From assembly GCA_036346355.1 (NCBI GenBank), contig CM070581.1, forward strand, positions 4,650,001 through 4,714,000: DNA of 64,000 nt. The letters run 5' to 3'. The stretch comes from Rhipidocladum racemiflorum. Its lineage: Eukaryota; Streptophyta; Magnoliopsida; Poales; Poaceae. The notes under the pieces are model-generated. The model was not told the origin of the DNA. It ran no database searches and saw nothing but the letters and a program-made list of their open reading frames with translations. Positions 36,217-48,629 of this stretch are shown one piece after another (within the stretch, counting starts at the first letter, position 1; each line of letters starts with the position of its first letter). The translations under genes and the position numbers were made by a program.

Positions 36217-39151
36217 CTAGCAGGGGCACCCTCCCCCTGCCTGTTGCTGCGAGTTCGACTGGCTGGAGGTCGGCTTCAGGTTCACATCCACCATGTCTTC
36301 CTGCTTCGCGGACGAAAGCGTCTCCATCCCCGGCAATGCTGCCGCGATCTTGCGAAACAGCGGCTGCATGCTAAGTGTGAATTGGTGAGGTGTGATACAT
36401 CACTCAAGATGATCCTTTACATGAGAGTAATCAGGTGCAAACTAATGTTTTTTATGCCAAAAATGGAGTGCAGATTGAGCTCCTGTTTCAGTAGCTCTCC
36501 ACTCCAAAATAATAGTCTGACTTACTGATAGTGTGCTGAAATTTCACGATCTAGATTCGTTCCAAGTAGTAGCCTTTTCCATTATAAAATCTTAAACTTT
36601 TCCAGTAGAATTTAGCTGTCGTAATACAGAGTGTTGTACATAGGAGGGCTCATTTGCACTTGATACTATCTGATGACATGTACTATTGGGGAAAAGAGGT
36701 GTGTTCTGACCTTGATGTTGAACCCAGCTTTCGCACTGGTTTCGATGAACATAACATTTAATTCTTTTGCCTTGTTCTCCCCTTCATCTGTAGAAACTTG
36801 TCTGCAGAGAATGGAACATCAGTATTGCATGCTTGCAAGTTGCATCAGCCTGAATAAGTCAATGATACAGGATTGAGAGTGGGAAACATTTAGAAGTGAG
36901 TGTGGAAAACATCGTAGTCACCTCTTGTCAACAAGATCGGTTTTGTTCCCAACTAGCATAATGATCACATCACCACCTCTCTCAGTGTGGACTTCATCGA
37001 TCCACTTTGTGGTGTTCAGGAATGACTGTCTATCTGCAGAGGTTAAATTAGAATTGCATTACTATTTGCAAAGTTCACATAGGCCCATGGCTCAGCTTGA
37101 CGCATTAATTGCATTATAAACATCTCAGTATAAAATTCAGGATAGTGTCTATTCAAAAAGGAAGAACTGAATAAATGAACAGGAAAACAGATGTTTTATT
37201 CACTTAATGAAAATTAAAATGCAATGATACAGTTCTCCCCTCTGCAAAGTCAGACTTCATTGTTTTACTACTTACATGGAACTATTTAGGGCTGGCTATC
37301 AAGCTTAACGAGTTATTATTGAGTTTCTTTCGAAACTGATATAGTTCGAAGTAAAATCATTTTATTTATCATTTAAGTAGTTGTTCAAATTCGAGCTAAA
37401 AGCCACTATCAAACTGAGCCACACTAACTTTTTTTTGCTCAAAATTAACTAATTTCAATTTTAAACCTATTAACTATGGTATTCGAAGATATATTTATTT
37501 GAGCCCTAACGAGTTTTTTTGCCACCCATAGAACTCTTTGCCTAACTATGCACATGATGGATGATTAATTGTTAACATTTTTTGTTAAATCAGTAGTTGC
37601 CGACATTCTGAAGTGCTCAAAATGCGAATCAATATACATTCAGTTGTTCACTAAAACTGGAAAATACCGGACAAAAACAGTGGCAGAGAGTTTTCGGAAC
37701 TTACTAGATACATCATACACAATCACTGCAACAGAGGAGTCCCTTATGTAACTTGGGATAAGGCTCCTAAATCTCTCCTGCCCCGCAGTATCCCTGACAA
37801 GTAAGAACCACAAAATGTTAATTGTTGTTGTCTGGGAAAAAAACAAAATACTAACTACGTACTTAGAAGAGCTATTTATAGGAAACATGGATACACCGGG
37901 AAACCCAACGTGGTTTGGTGGATCATTAAAGATTTAGGCACAATAATGCTAGCAGTTTGCATTGCATTTCATTGGTGAGCATTAAGCATCAAGGCATCAT
38001 GAAGGATTATCAGTCGGACATTTAATCATTTGACTGTCGCTGTGATTGATCCTGCTAAATGATATAGTTTCTTAATGAACCAAAGAAAAACGTGCTTACC
38101 ATAGCTGTAGACGAACAGTGCGGTCTTCAAGATACATCGTCTTGGACAGAAAGTCGATGCCGATTGTAGCCTGGATCAAATGCACTTGTAAGGAGTAGAA
38201 GACGAATATTTTAAGAAGCAAAAGTAACTTTCGATGCAAAATCTATTCTACCAAAATATGTCATTCAAACTTCACATTTTGCGGTTTGCATTCGCTGAAA
38301 ATAGAACATTGGACAAAAATCTACAAGGAAGTCCTGTGAATTATCGTGATCTATACGCCTACACAATTACACATTCACCAGGAACCAAACCAACATTGCT
38401 GGCTTGCTGCATTACTTAAGTTTAAATCTAACTCAAGTGAGCAAATGCTATGGTCTTTAGGTCGTATCTTGAATTAAAACACAAGCAAGATAATTTAAAA
38501 AAAAATAACGTACATCATTGTGCAGATCCCAAGGTTTTACAAAGTAATCACAGGCCACTGTCCGGTAATATTTTCTTCAGAGTTGACCCCCCAACCGCTA
38601 CAGCATGTACATCCCACTCCTACGCGATCAAACACTTTTGCACATCATGTGAAGCTACACGAACACAGTGGCAACATGTTTACATTGCCCACATTTTAGG
38701 ACAAAATATGCTAGAGGACCGTATACAACAGCGGACAATACTACAAGGCAAGAACATGGATAATATATTAGCTACCAAATTGATCCTTACATGCAAGTCG
38801 AAATTTCGAAAAAAAAAAGGGGCAAACATGTAGTGCTAATTTCTTGGCAAAAGTAATGTAGTACAAAAGGGGCAAACAACTCTACAAATCCATCCAACCA
38901 TCACGGATCTCCAACAATGCCCAATCCACGATCATCGGATCATCGGCGTTAATTTGGCAATAAAAACGATGCGATTCAACGGTACGAGCACGAATCGTAC
39001 CATTGATTCCTGCCTGACTGCGCTCGAGATTTACCTGGTATGTGGTGTCGAACTTGTCGTACATAAACCTGGTGATGATGCTGGTTTTGCCCACGGACTG
39101 GTCGCCGAGGAACACCAACTTGTACTTGGCCAGCGCGGACACCACCGCCAT
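36217..39151 (-). CDS. RABH1: RAB6/RABH1-type small GTPase
   Basis: Six minus-strand exons (39151-39035, 38170-38100, 37793-37705, 37033-36922, 36801-36711, 36363-36217) join in phase to 208 residues, the normal Rab length. RABH1 is the plant RAB6 group, which acts in Golgi-associated and retrograde vesicle traffic. The P-loop is G16-T23 (GDQSVGKT), switch I ATIGIDF 40-46, switch II WDTAGQE 63-69 with the catalytic Gln68, NKTD 122-125 and ETSAK 150-154. The C terminus ends CPC, a CxC site for double geranylgeranylation. The body is nearly identical to known RAB6 proteins ([39 protein letters not shown]). The ATG at 39151 gives the family start ([16 protein letters not shown]); upstream in-frame sequence has no other ATG. 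All key residues are intact. Confidence 0.96.
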
Positions 39152-40172
39152 CGCGCGCCGCGCCCCTCCCGCCACCTATCGGCCGGGCCGGCTGACTCCG
39201 ATCCTACCGATTCCGCAGAGCTCCGGCTCCGAGATCTCACGCTGAAACGGCGAGGCGGGGATGGAAATGGAGACGCCCAGGCCACCACGACGCGCGCACG
39301 TCGGGAACGGGGCACGCGTTGGAGAAAGATAGAGGGAGGCGGTTTCCTCAGTTGCTTCCCCGTTTATTGTGGTGGTGCCGGTCGGTCTGGACCTCAGCGA
39401 GGGCCGGGCTGGGCCGTATACGCTGGGGACTGGGAAGTGATGGCCCATAGTGTTGTCATCTGGGCCGTGATTATCCCACATGAATTTCTCACAGGAATCA
39501 ATCCAATTCGTACGGAAAAATACTGCATTCCATGTTTATGATTCCGCTCGAGCAAATATTTTCTCCTGATGTTTTAAGAGAATCGTGTTGTATGGTAGTA
39601 GGGACTTTTCATTCGCAGGATTCGAAAAATGTAGGAATAGCGAAAACACATAAATATGATAGGAATGTATGCGCAAAATAGTGGATTAGAAAACTTATGA
39701 ATCTTGTAGGATTAGATGTTGAGCAATGCTTATGTGTTTTCTTTCTCAATACAAGTTGCATAAATCTTAAAGCAAACGAAAGGGTAAATAATCACTATGT
39801 ATCCTTCATTCGTTCTTTCATATTTATGCAACTTTTAAAATGAAAAACATAGAAACATCTCTTTTAGATGTTTGATTCGCTGGAAAAGGAAGAATAGGAG
39901 AATTTTAGAGTGAATGATAATCTCATTTGCTTTTAGTATAAAAAAATACAAGATATCATCGCACTGATTTAACCAGCACCACATATAATAAAGTCTTCAT
40001 TTGTGTTGCTACTTATAAGTGGACTCAACAATCCATTACTATCCCCTGCCACATCCCTATGGTTCTTATCCACAACCCACCCCAAGCGAGTGCCAGCGAA
40101 GGGATTGGGGCCGGCAACGACGGGAGCCAGGGTGAAGGCCAACGATGGGGGGGGGATCCAAGGGGATGAAGG
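39152..40172. other. RABH1 promoter region and AT-rich repeat DNA
   Basis: GC-rich sequence to about 39430 is the likely promoter and 5' leader of RABH1. 39540-39960 has the composition of a MITE (GGATTCGAAAAATGTAGGAATAG and related words recur in both orientations), but its ends are not clear. 40030-40170 is GC-rich and unassigned. Confidence 0.45.
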
Positions 40173-41036
40173 TAGGGATGAAAACAGCACCACTGTTCTC
40201 TTTTTTCGCATTTTTTTATCGGACCGGAAACGAAATTAAAAACCTCAAAAACGGATACGAAACAGAACGGACACGGAAACAAAAGCAGAAAATTCCACAA
40301 TAACATAGCATAGGATCACAACATACATGACTACAAGAACGATGTAACTTATTCCACCTCCAACATAGACACAAGAATAATATCATGTTTATCGGTATCA
40401 CAAGAAAGTTTTTTTTCCCGCAAGTTTGTCAGCCGAAGGCTCATTATTTCTCTCATATCAGACCAGCATGTCCTCCTCCATATCATTATCATCGGCATCC
40501 TCTTGCTTCACCAACTACAAAGGTGTAACACCCTAAAATTTGTGTATTATTGTTTGATATTTATTTATGATTTTCTAGTATTTATCCTGGATTTTATGGA
40601 GTTTATAAATGCTATTTTGCTATTTTTATATTTATAAAATTAATTTATTCATGAAAAACAAAACAAGATATACTGAAAATGATTTTTCTTGGTTCAAAAT
40701 GTTCCAAATTATTTTTGAGAATTTGTTCAAAATTTTTGAACTCTATTTGATATTTTTTATAAAGTCATTTGTATTTTTAAAATTATTTTAATTCAAAAAT
40801 AAATATAAAATTCTCCCTTCTCCTTTTTAGGCCAAGCTCATTTCCTTTTTCGGCCCGTTTCCGTTTCCAATTTTCAGTTTTACTTATGCGGAATTTTAGT
40901 TCCCATTTTCGCTAGAACTGGCTCTCCCATTTCTATTTCCGACAAAAAAAAAATCCGTTTTCATTTTTGTGCCAGTATTTTCCGGGTTTTTTTTTCCCGA
41001 AATAGTTAAACACTTTCCATTTCATTTTCAACCCTT
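40173..41036. mobile_element. Degenerate hAT-like element
   Basis: It starts TAGGGATGAAAAC and ends GAAATGG-like inverted sequence (TTTTCAACCCTT), similar to the ends of the element at 5237. The flanking 8-mers GATGAAGG and GGTTAAGG agree at six of eight positions, which would fit an old hAT duplication. TGTAACACCC, a common LTR start, occurs inside at about 40526, so other elements may be nested here. Confidence 0.45.
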
Positions 41037-43989
41037 GGTTAAGGCCGATCCCATCTCGGGGTGGCGGCTGTGGAGTGAGGATGAAATCTAGCGATGCTAG
41101 TTTGGGCGACGGCGAAGGGATCTAAGGCAAGCCAATGGTGGCATCTTGTGTGGCTGCAACGAGAGCGAGGCACGAGCTAACAGTGCCATCTAAGACGACA
41201 TGCGGCGAGAGTGAAGGTGAAGGTCGGCAGCGCCAGCTATGGCAGTGAGGATCCAAGGCGAGAGGACACCTTCAACTCCATCGTCCCTTTACTCCCGAGC
41301 TCCCATGCCACCGTCCTTCTTCAACCAAGCCAACACCATCTTTGTACTCAACTTTGTTGTTGCAAACTTGCAATCCATTTTTGCCCTTGTTGGTCACCAC
41401 CGTTGCCTTCCCCCACCAATGCAAAGCTCGCCATCGCCATCCACAGGGGTGGAGCTAGTCTAGGCCCAAGCCTCGGGCTGGGCCAGCTATCTTAGATTAA
41501 ATATCTGTTTTCAATTATTTTTTTCATAGTTTTTTTGTAGAATTTTAGTGGACTTTCGGTACCAGACCCCGGGCTACGGTCTACTCTGCCCGGGGCCAAG
41601 ATCGGTCCCTGGCCATCCATGGCGGCTTTGTGTCAAGCATAGCAAGCACAAAGTGCAATTGAGTTGCAATTTAGCTCGATCCTACGCAAAACCAGTCAAA
41701 AAAAGAGGTAGCATTTTAATATGGTTGCTACAGTGGTCCTATGGAATTCCTTTGGAGCGATTCCGATGAGTCAAAGGATGCTGCACTATCCTACTGGAAT
41801 CCATTTCCTCCAAACATCCTACAAAAAATCGTTCAAATCAAACAAGCCCAAATTAATGGATGTAGAAAATGTGTTACATAGATAAAACTACATGTGTATC
41901 TCCAATGCTCCGTTTAAGAGTTTTTTTCTTCTTACTGCATTGGAAAAGGAAAGTAGCAACATTTAAGCATCGGCGTTTCGACCAGCAAATGTGGCAACAT
42001 GTAGCTCCCTATAAGAACAACTGTTTGCAATTGGTATGGTTGAACTCCCTCTTAGATATATGATACTTGGTGAAGTGGCATCTCTCTCTCGCCTTAGCAG
42101 GGTCACAAAATAGACGAAAATTGCTCGATTTTCAGGATTTTTGATCGCATTGATGCGGTCTAGCTTCTAAAACTGTTCGGTAAACTAGTCAAAATAATAT
42201 TAAAAAAATCAGAAATTTTTTGTGACATAAACAGATCAAAAATCGGTGAAAATTGCTCAAAAAATTATCTACAAAAAAAGTTCAACTAGTCCGTTGATTT
42301 TCCATGAAATCATTGATTTTTGCTTTCTCTTTTTCAAAGTTTTTTATTTTTGAAACTATAAACTTTTGACGATTATTGGCTTGATTTTTTCAATTTTTGA
42401 AAACCGATTTTTGCGCGATTTTCAAGGAAACGATAATTGAAGAGGCTTCTTAGGTTGTAAGTTTTATTTTTTAATAGCCTAGGTTTAATGCATCGTACCA
42501 ATCAAGGATCAAAATCCCAGCGAAATCTCAGTTCCCTGATTCATAATCCTGACGGAATAAAAAAATGAAGGAAATTCAAATTGCTACAGATTTTCAGAAA
42601 TTTCACCAAAATTCACTGTTTTTGGACCGGAGCTCAAGCTTGACTGGCAAGGAGGGGTACTACTACTGCCCTTGCTAATCTACATGGAGGTTTGTGAGCA
42701 AATAGAGGTTGTCGTGAACCTTTTGCTTGGTATTTCCCTTTTTCCATTCAAGCTAGATATGATACGATTGACATAGAGAGAGCTTCTTAGCAGCATGAAG
42801 TATTGGAGGTGCTTGGTATGGCTGGAAAGAGATGCATAACAAAGATTTTAGGGTAATGTACAATCTCGGTCTTGAAAATGCTGGGCAGAGAAAATTAGAT
42901 ACAACAACTCTTTTATGCAAAGAAGCTGTTGAAATTGGAGGGTGGAACATAATTGAAGAGTTGGCTCCTTACAGCTCGAATAATGAGTGCTAAAAAACTT
43001 TTGATCTAATCTAAAAAGTGAAAGGCTAAATTAAATTATCTAAAAAATATTCATGAAATATTATGTGCAACTATATCTTTTGGGAGAGATCAAATCGTGA
43101 GGTTTATCGGTATATTTTCTATGTAGACATTCATTGACAAGTTCCAGTACAATACAAGTGTAGGGTATTTTATGTGCAAAAACATAGTAATTTGCATTTT
43201 AACAAATAGGAAATGTCACATAAATTCTTCTACAATTTTTTTTTAAAAAAATTCTATTGTTTTCTAGCCAGGGACACCATTTTACAGTATTTTGCACTGT
43301 ACGAATTTTAGAAAATTCTTCAAGCCTGATCATTATCTCTAAATTTCATGGGAATATTAGTGATGTGATATAAACATACATTTTTTTTAAAAAAAAATTA
43401 ATACGGTTTCAATACTTTTTCGTTCGCTTTAAAATGATCGAGATCTCGGTATTTCCCACCGAGATTTCAGTATTTAGACCTAGACCTCGAATATCTCGTT
43501 GGAAAAAAATACCGGATTTGAATTTTTTTACTTTTTGAATTTCGTTTGGATTTTGTTCGGAATTTCGAGATCTCGGTGAAATTTCAGAGGATGACAAGAT
43601 GTGAACCGAAAACGAAATTTGAAACCTTGATATATCGAATGTATTGTTTGAATAGTGGGATCAGGATTGCATTATTTTTTTTTTCAAATCACAAATGTAT
43701 TATCCAGTGGTTCTTCCTTTAGTACCATGGTACACAAAGAAAAAATAAAAAAATATTTGTTTTTGGTATTATAACTTCATTACAATCGGGAGAAAAGGAT
43801 CTCAGGCAGACCTCCTACGTGTCCACCCTATTTTTGCGAAAAAGTCCTCCGGTTCTTCAGAATTACGGATAGATCCCTACGCGATTTTATGTGAGAAAAA
43901 AAATCTTTTTTTTCCGGTTTGCGTTTAGGTCCTTCGTTCACCGTTTTACAGGAGGAGCCTCCCATTAAATACGAATCGCGAACGAACCC
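41037..43989. other. Repeat-rich intergenic DNA, no gene recognised
   Basis: 41040-41470 is moderately GC-rich, with open frames on + but no recognisable motif. 42090-42640 and 43390-43640 are AT-rich and resemble segments at 16640-16900 and (inverted) 56500-56800, so they are dispersed repeats. No boundaries could be set. Confidence 0.45.
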
Positions 43990-44339
43990 TTTCCTAATTT
44001 TTTAAAATAGCGAACAGGTCCAAAATTATAACAAATAGGTCTCCGCACTTTACGTTCAGGTCCTTTCTCCGTTTTGCTCGAAAAAATGTTTTAGTGATCC
44101 GTTTTTTCTCCGGAGCATGCGAAAAATGTTTTTGTTGGCCGTTTTTCAAAAAAAAAAAAGGAAAATCGTTTCTTTTCTCCGTTTTGCCCGAAAAAAATGT
44201 TTTTGTGGTTTGTTTTTCCTCCGGAGCATGGGAAAAATGTTTTCGTTGGCCATTTTTTTTTAAAAAAAAAATGGAGATTCGTTTTTTGTTCGTCGTTTCT
44301 CCATTTTTCCTCGTTTTCCCCGGAAAAATTGTTTTCGTG
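43990..44339. repeat. Degenerate GTTTTTCTC-rich repeat array, left part
   Basis: Imperfect repeats of about 55 bp, pairing into about 111 bp, are built from words such as CCGTTTTTCTCCGGAGCATG, GAAAAATGTTTT and CGTTGGCCG (CTCCGGAGC at 44108 and 44219). The array is cut by the solo LTR at 44340 and resumes at 47721. It does not match a known gene. Confidence 0.7.
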
Positions 44340-47300
44340 TGTAACATCCTCGTTTTAGCTTTCTGGAGAAAAACCTAATTTAAATAAAGTTAATTCAAAA
44401 GTTGGAGTTTCTTTGGTGTTTATAATAACCTGGCATCCATTCCCCTTCGAAATCGGGAATTAATTCCCTCCCGGGCGAAAAATCGGATTTTCCAAGCATC
44501 ACGGCACTAAAATTCACCCGAGTCCAAAAGTGCTCCAAAAACCTCCAAACCACTTCTAAAATGTTCCAAATATTCCGAAATGATTTTAGGAATCATTTCC
44601 CGGATTTTTGGACATCCGTTCCTATTTTATCTCGCGCGGCTTTTGTTTAATGCCTGCGATCCGCGCCCGAATATCCAATTCCACAAAAATCATCCAAATT
44701 CAACCAAACCACTTCCATTGAGTTCCAAATAATCTAAAATGGTTCTAGGAATTTTTCCGGAATTTTTAGGCCATTTTTCCTTATTTTTCTCTAGGGCGGA
44801 ACTTTCGCGTATAAGCCGACCAATAGGATGCTGCCACGTGGCAAGTGAATAGTGTCATCTTCAACCTCTTGCCATGCATGAACAAAGAAGCTTCAAGCAA
44901 GCAAAAATGGTGGGAGCTCTCTTTAAATCCTTCTAGCTCCTCCAATACAACTCCAAATCGCGAACCGCCGGATCCGTTGGGATCACAACGGACTCCTCTT
45001 TCTATCCCTAGGGTTGTTGCACCCGAGATCGCTACCGGTTTTTGAACGGTTGCGAGAAAACCGGAATCGACTCTTTTGGTGATTGCGCGGCCGTTTCTAA
45101 TCCGTTCCGCGTGATTCCACCCCTCATCTCTCCGTATAAGAACCCTCTTTCCGGTGGTATAGCTCTCCGTTAGCCTCTCAAACCCAATCGGCCGCGAGAT
45201 CAAGAAAACCGACGAACTCTTGTGTTCTTCGCGTTCTTCGTGTTCTTGCTCATATCTTCCACTCCGGTGGATCTTTCTTCCTCCCGATCATTTCTTTGTG
45301 TTAGCATGGATGTCTAGTCTCTAATCCATCCATCAATTTCAGGGTTCATCAAGTTTCCTCGACGAATTTCGCGTTTTGCTCGTTTCGGCCGAACCCGTGT
45401 TCATCGTCGATTTCATCTTGCTCGGTGAGTTTCGGTTCGATTCCTTCCGGTTATAGGTTCCTAAGGATGTCCTCTAGAGGTTCTAGCTTTTTGTTTGGAT
45501 TGATTCCATGCAAAAATGAGAGAAAAATCAAGTTTTTCGGGTTTGTGGGAGCCTCTGTTTTTATTTGGAGGGCTCCCTGCGCTTGCGACCGTGGCCGCCG
45601 CCGCTCGCCGGCGCCGCCCGCCAGCGACCCCGCCGCCGCCACGTCGCCGCCCCTCCGGCGAGCTCCCTCCCCCTCCCTCTCTCTCTCCCTTCCTCTTTCT
45701 CGATCTCTCTCATCCATGGATGGCATGGCAAGCTTCCAGAGGAAGCTTCCTCTTTTCCTCTCTCTCTATGACGCGTGGGCCCCCACTGTCATACACTCCA
45801 AAGCCAAGTCAAACCAGTCAAAGTCCGGTCAAAGCGCAGTCAAACGTTGACTCGGTCAAAACGGAATATTCCGGGAATATTCGGTTTTGATTTATTCGAA
45901 TTCAAACTTCTAAGCTCATAACTTTCACATCCGAACTCCGTTTGACCTCATTCAAATTTCTAAATTCATCATAAATCAAGACCTTCCTGCCAGTACTAAT
46001 TTTATAATTTTTGGATTTTATTTATTTTCTGTTATTTATTTGTTGCCTCGTTTTGCGTGTAGTCGACGATCCGCCATGACCACGATTTCGCCGTCGAGCC
46101 TTCCGAAGTTCGACACCGCCAAGAATCAAGGCAAGTCTCCTTGATGCACTTTGCTCCTATGTTTGCGAAATGAGTTAAAATTGTTTATAAAGTTGCATGG
46201 CTATGTTTAATTAAATATGTCAAATATAAGTGATAGTTAATCCGAATTTGATGATTCCTCCTTGACATTGTTAATCATACCCATTGTAACCCTAGAACTT
46301 TGTTTATACCATGCCTGCTTATATGGTATCCGTTGCTATGTAGTACGGTAGAATTGCTTAGGACCTTTTCCGATGAAAACAACCCAGGGGTGGGATTATT
46401 CAAAAAGAATGTTATCCAATGTGATTTGAAAGTTACTATTATGATTTTGGTCCTGTTTTCTAAAATAAAAGAAAAGCAAAATGATTTTGACTTGGGCGGC
46501 CTGGAATGTCGGGTGGAAGCGGATCAAGCCTTGATCCTTTTGTGCAAGTACCGCCCCAAGTCATATAAGGACCGACGCTTATGATTGCCATTTTAAGCAT
46601 AACCGTACTACCACATGTCTATAATGGTACGACTGGCTCACTAATTTGTAGAAGCCTAGTTTAGACTCACCACTCGGTTGTTGTGTGAGAGCCGGACGGA
46701 GGCATTGTTGTGGATGTTGTTTTGCTCACACTGGCGCAAGAGGGGCTTCAGATCTTGGAGGGAACCCTAACAGCGGTGAAACCTCGTGGGTGGGTCTAGC
46801 TAGGTAGATACATTGTAACGGCCTTGTCGATATCCTGCCAAGACACCTAAGGAAGTGTGTTAATTGCATGGCAACAAGGGTATATCTTGTCTTGTGGGTA
46901 AAGTTGTACACCTCTGCAGAGTATAAACTATTCGAATAGCCGTGCCTACGGTCAAAGGCAAAGCGAAGAGTGCTTTCATATTGGTAGACCTTGGTTTTGG
47001 TTTTAAAATCGAAAAGTGTTTTGTTTTGGGGTTCGGGAGTGGTTAGAACTCTCGAATGTTGTTTGGCGGAAAGAGCCAACCCAGGTGGATAGAACCTATT
47101 TTTGCACTTGACGGATGGAGTCACATGATTAACTTTGATCCTTTAAACTGTTGGCGGATAGAGCCTTTATGTTAGTGATGGTGGATAGAACCTCACTACG
47201 ATAATAAATAATTCAATTATTAAAAAGAATTGTAAAAGATGCTTTGTGAAATTTATTACTTAAGTATGATTTAATCAAATGTGGCTTTATGCAAATAAAC

Positions 47301-47715
47301 CCTATTAAGCTTCCTTTGGAAAGCCCCTCATGATCATAATTTCCCGACTTGCTGAGTACTTTTGTACTCACGTGCTACACCAACATTGTAATCATCAGAG
47401 ATTTATCAAGATGCCGAGGAAGAAGAGGAGTTCTTCGAGGAGGATTGCCAGGAGGACTAGTTGCGTTCCTAGTAAATGCTTTGTGGCGTTGTGGCGTTCG
47501 CTCGTTGCTTTCTTTTGCTTCCGCTATTTCGAGTGTCCGGTCGTTGGACCGAGTATTGTAATAAGTGGCCATGTGGCCCATACTTGAATATTTATATTAC
47601 AAGTTTCGTTATGTTCGGCAATGATGTATCACTGTGACTGTGTGTACTAGCTACTGATCTGGGACTAGTACGGAAATACACAGGAGATTCTGGATAGCTG
47701 ATCCGGGGTCTCACA
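44340..47715 (+). mobile_element. Solo LTR of a large gypsy-type retrotransposon
   Basis: The 3376-bp segment starts TGTAACATCC and ends GGGTCTCACA. It is flanked by a perfect 5-bp duplication TCGTG (44335-44339 and 47716-47720). No primer site, pol sequence or internal copy of the ends is present, so this is one LTR left after unequal recombination. The start TGTAACxxCC, the length and the motif CTTGCTGAGTACTTTTGTAC near 47349 fit the Tekay/Del chromovirus group; that assignment is from memory. The GC-rich 45550-45730 stretch is the probable leader, preceded by CT-rich sequence. Confidence 0.85.
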
Positions 47716-47720
47716 TCGTG

Positions 47721-48235
47721 GCCCGTTTTTCCTCATTTTTCTCGAAAAAATGCTGTTTTCGTTAGCCGTTTTTCCAAAAAAAAAATTCGTCCGTCGTTTC
47801 TCCGTTTTCCTCGTTTTTCTCAGGAATATTGTTTTCGTACCCCGTTTTCCCTCGTTTTTCCTGAAAAAATGTTTTCGTAATCTGTTTTTTTTTCTTCGAA
47901 AAAAATGTAAATCCGTTTTTCGTTCACGCTCGCGGCGTGCGCCGTGTTTTTTCTTAGAAAAATGTTTTTATGGTTCGTTTTTCTCGTTTCTATGGGAAAA
48001 AATATTTTCATGATCCGCGAAGAATGTTTTTATGGCCCGTTTTTTCTCGTTTTCCCCAGAGAAAATGTTTTCGTGGCCTGTTTCTCCTCCGCAAAAAACC
48101 TTTTCTGTTTTTTCCGAAAAAAAATGCTTTCATGTTCCATGTTTTCTCGTTTCTCCGAAAAAAACAACACAAGTTTTTTTTTCGGTTCATGTGCGCGGCA
48201 TAAGCCATGCTCACTTTCCTTGTAAATTATTATGT
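47721..48235. repeat. Degenerate GTTTTTCTC-rich repeat array, right part
   Basis: This continues the array at 43990-44339, with the same words (CGTTTTTCTCGTTTTCCC, GAAAAATGTTTTCGTGGCC). It is split only by the solo LTR insertion. Confidence 0.7.
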
Positions 48236-48390
48236 TCGCCATCGATGCACGAGGCAGGTCTGTTCAGGGGCTCAGGGCCCCATTGAACGACTTTAGATAG
48301 CAATTTTGGTCCTACAAGCGAGCATTTCATCATTCAGAACGCCAAAAGGAATGCTAAAATATATGCATATGAAGTAGCATGTGTTGCACG

Positions 48391-48629
48391 TGTTAGGAAA
48401 CGGATTCGTATCCTGATAGGAAACGGATTCGTATCCGATATGGACTCTTCCTTATCTCTAAGCAGAACCGCTATATATAGGAGGCAGGGGGTCACCCCAT
48501 TGTACACAAGCATACAGAATAATAAAGCAGAGCGGTACCTCCTCATATTGTGTCTCTCGCCCTCTCTCTGTTCTCCAGTTTAGATCTATTAGGCAACCCC
48601 GGACTATTCGATAGCGAGGTTGTCTAACA
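48391..48629 (+). repeat. 5' LTR of copia-2
   Basis: The LTR starts TGTTAGGAAACGG and ends GTTGTCTAACA (canonical TG...CA). GGAAACGGATTCGTATCC occurs twice near the start as a short direct repeat in the U3 region. A TATA box (CTATATATAGG, near 48470) and AATAAAG (near 48520) mark the promoter and polyadenylation region. Confidence 0.93.

Noticed and set aside
44094..44378. Repeated K-T-F-F-S-G-K-T-like peptides on the minus strand (also near 47820-48240)
   Set aside because: They follow from the period of the DNA repeat array and lack a start, splice sites or family match.
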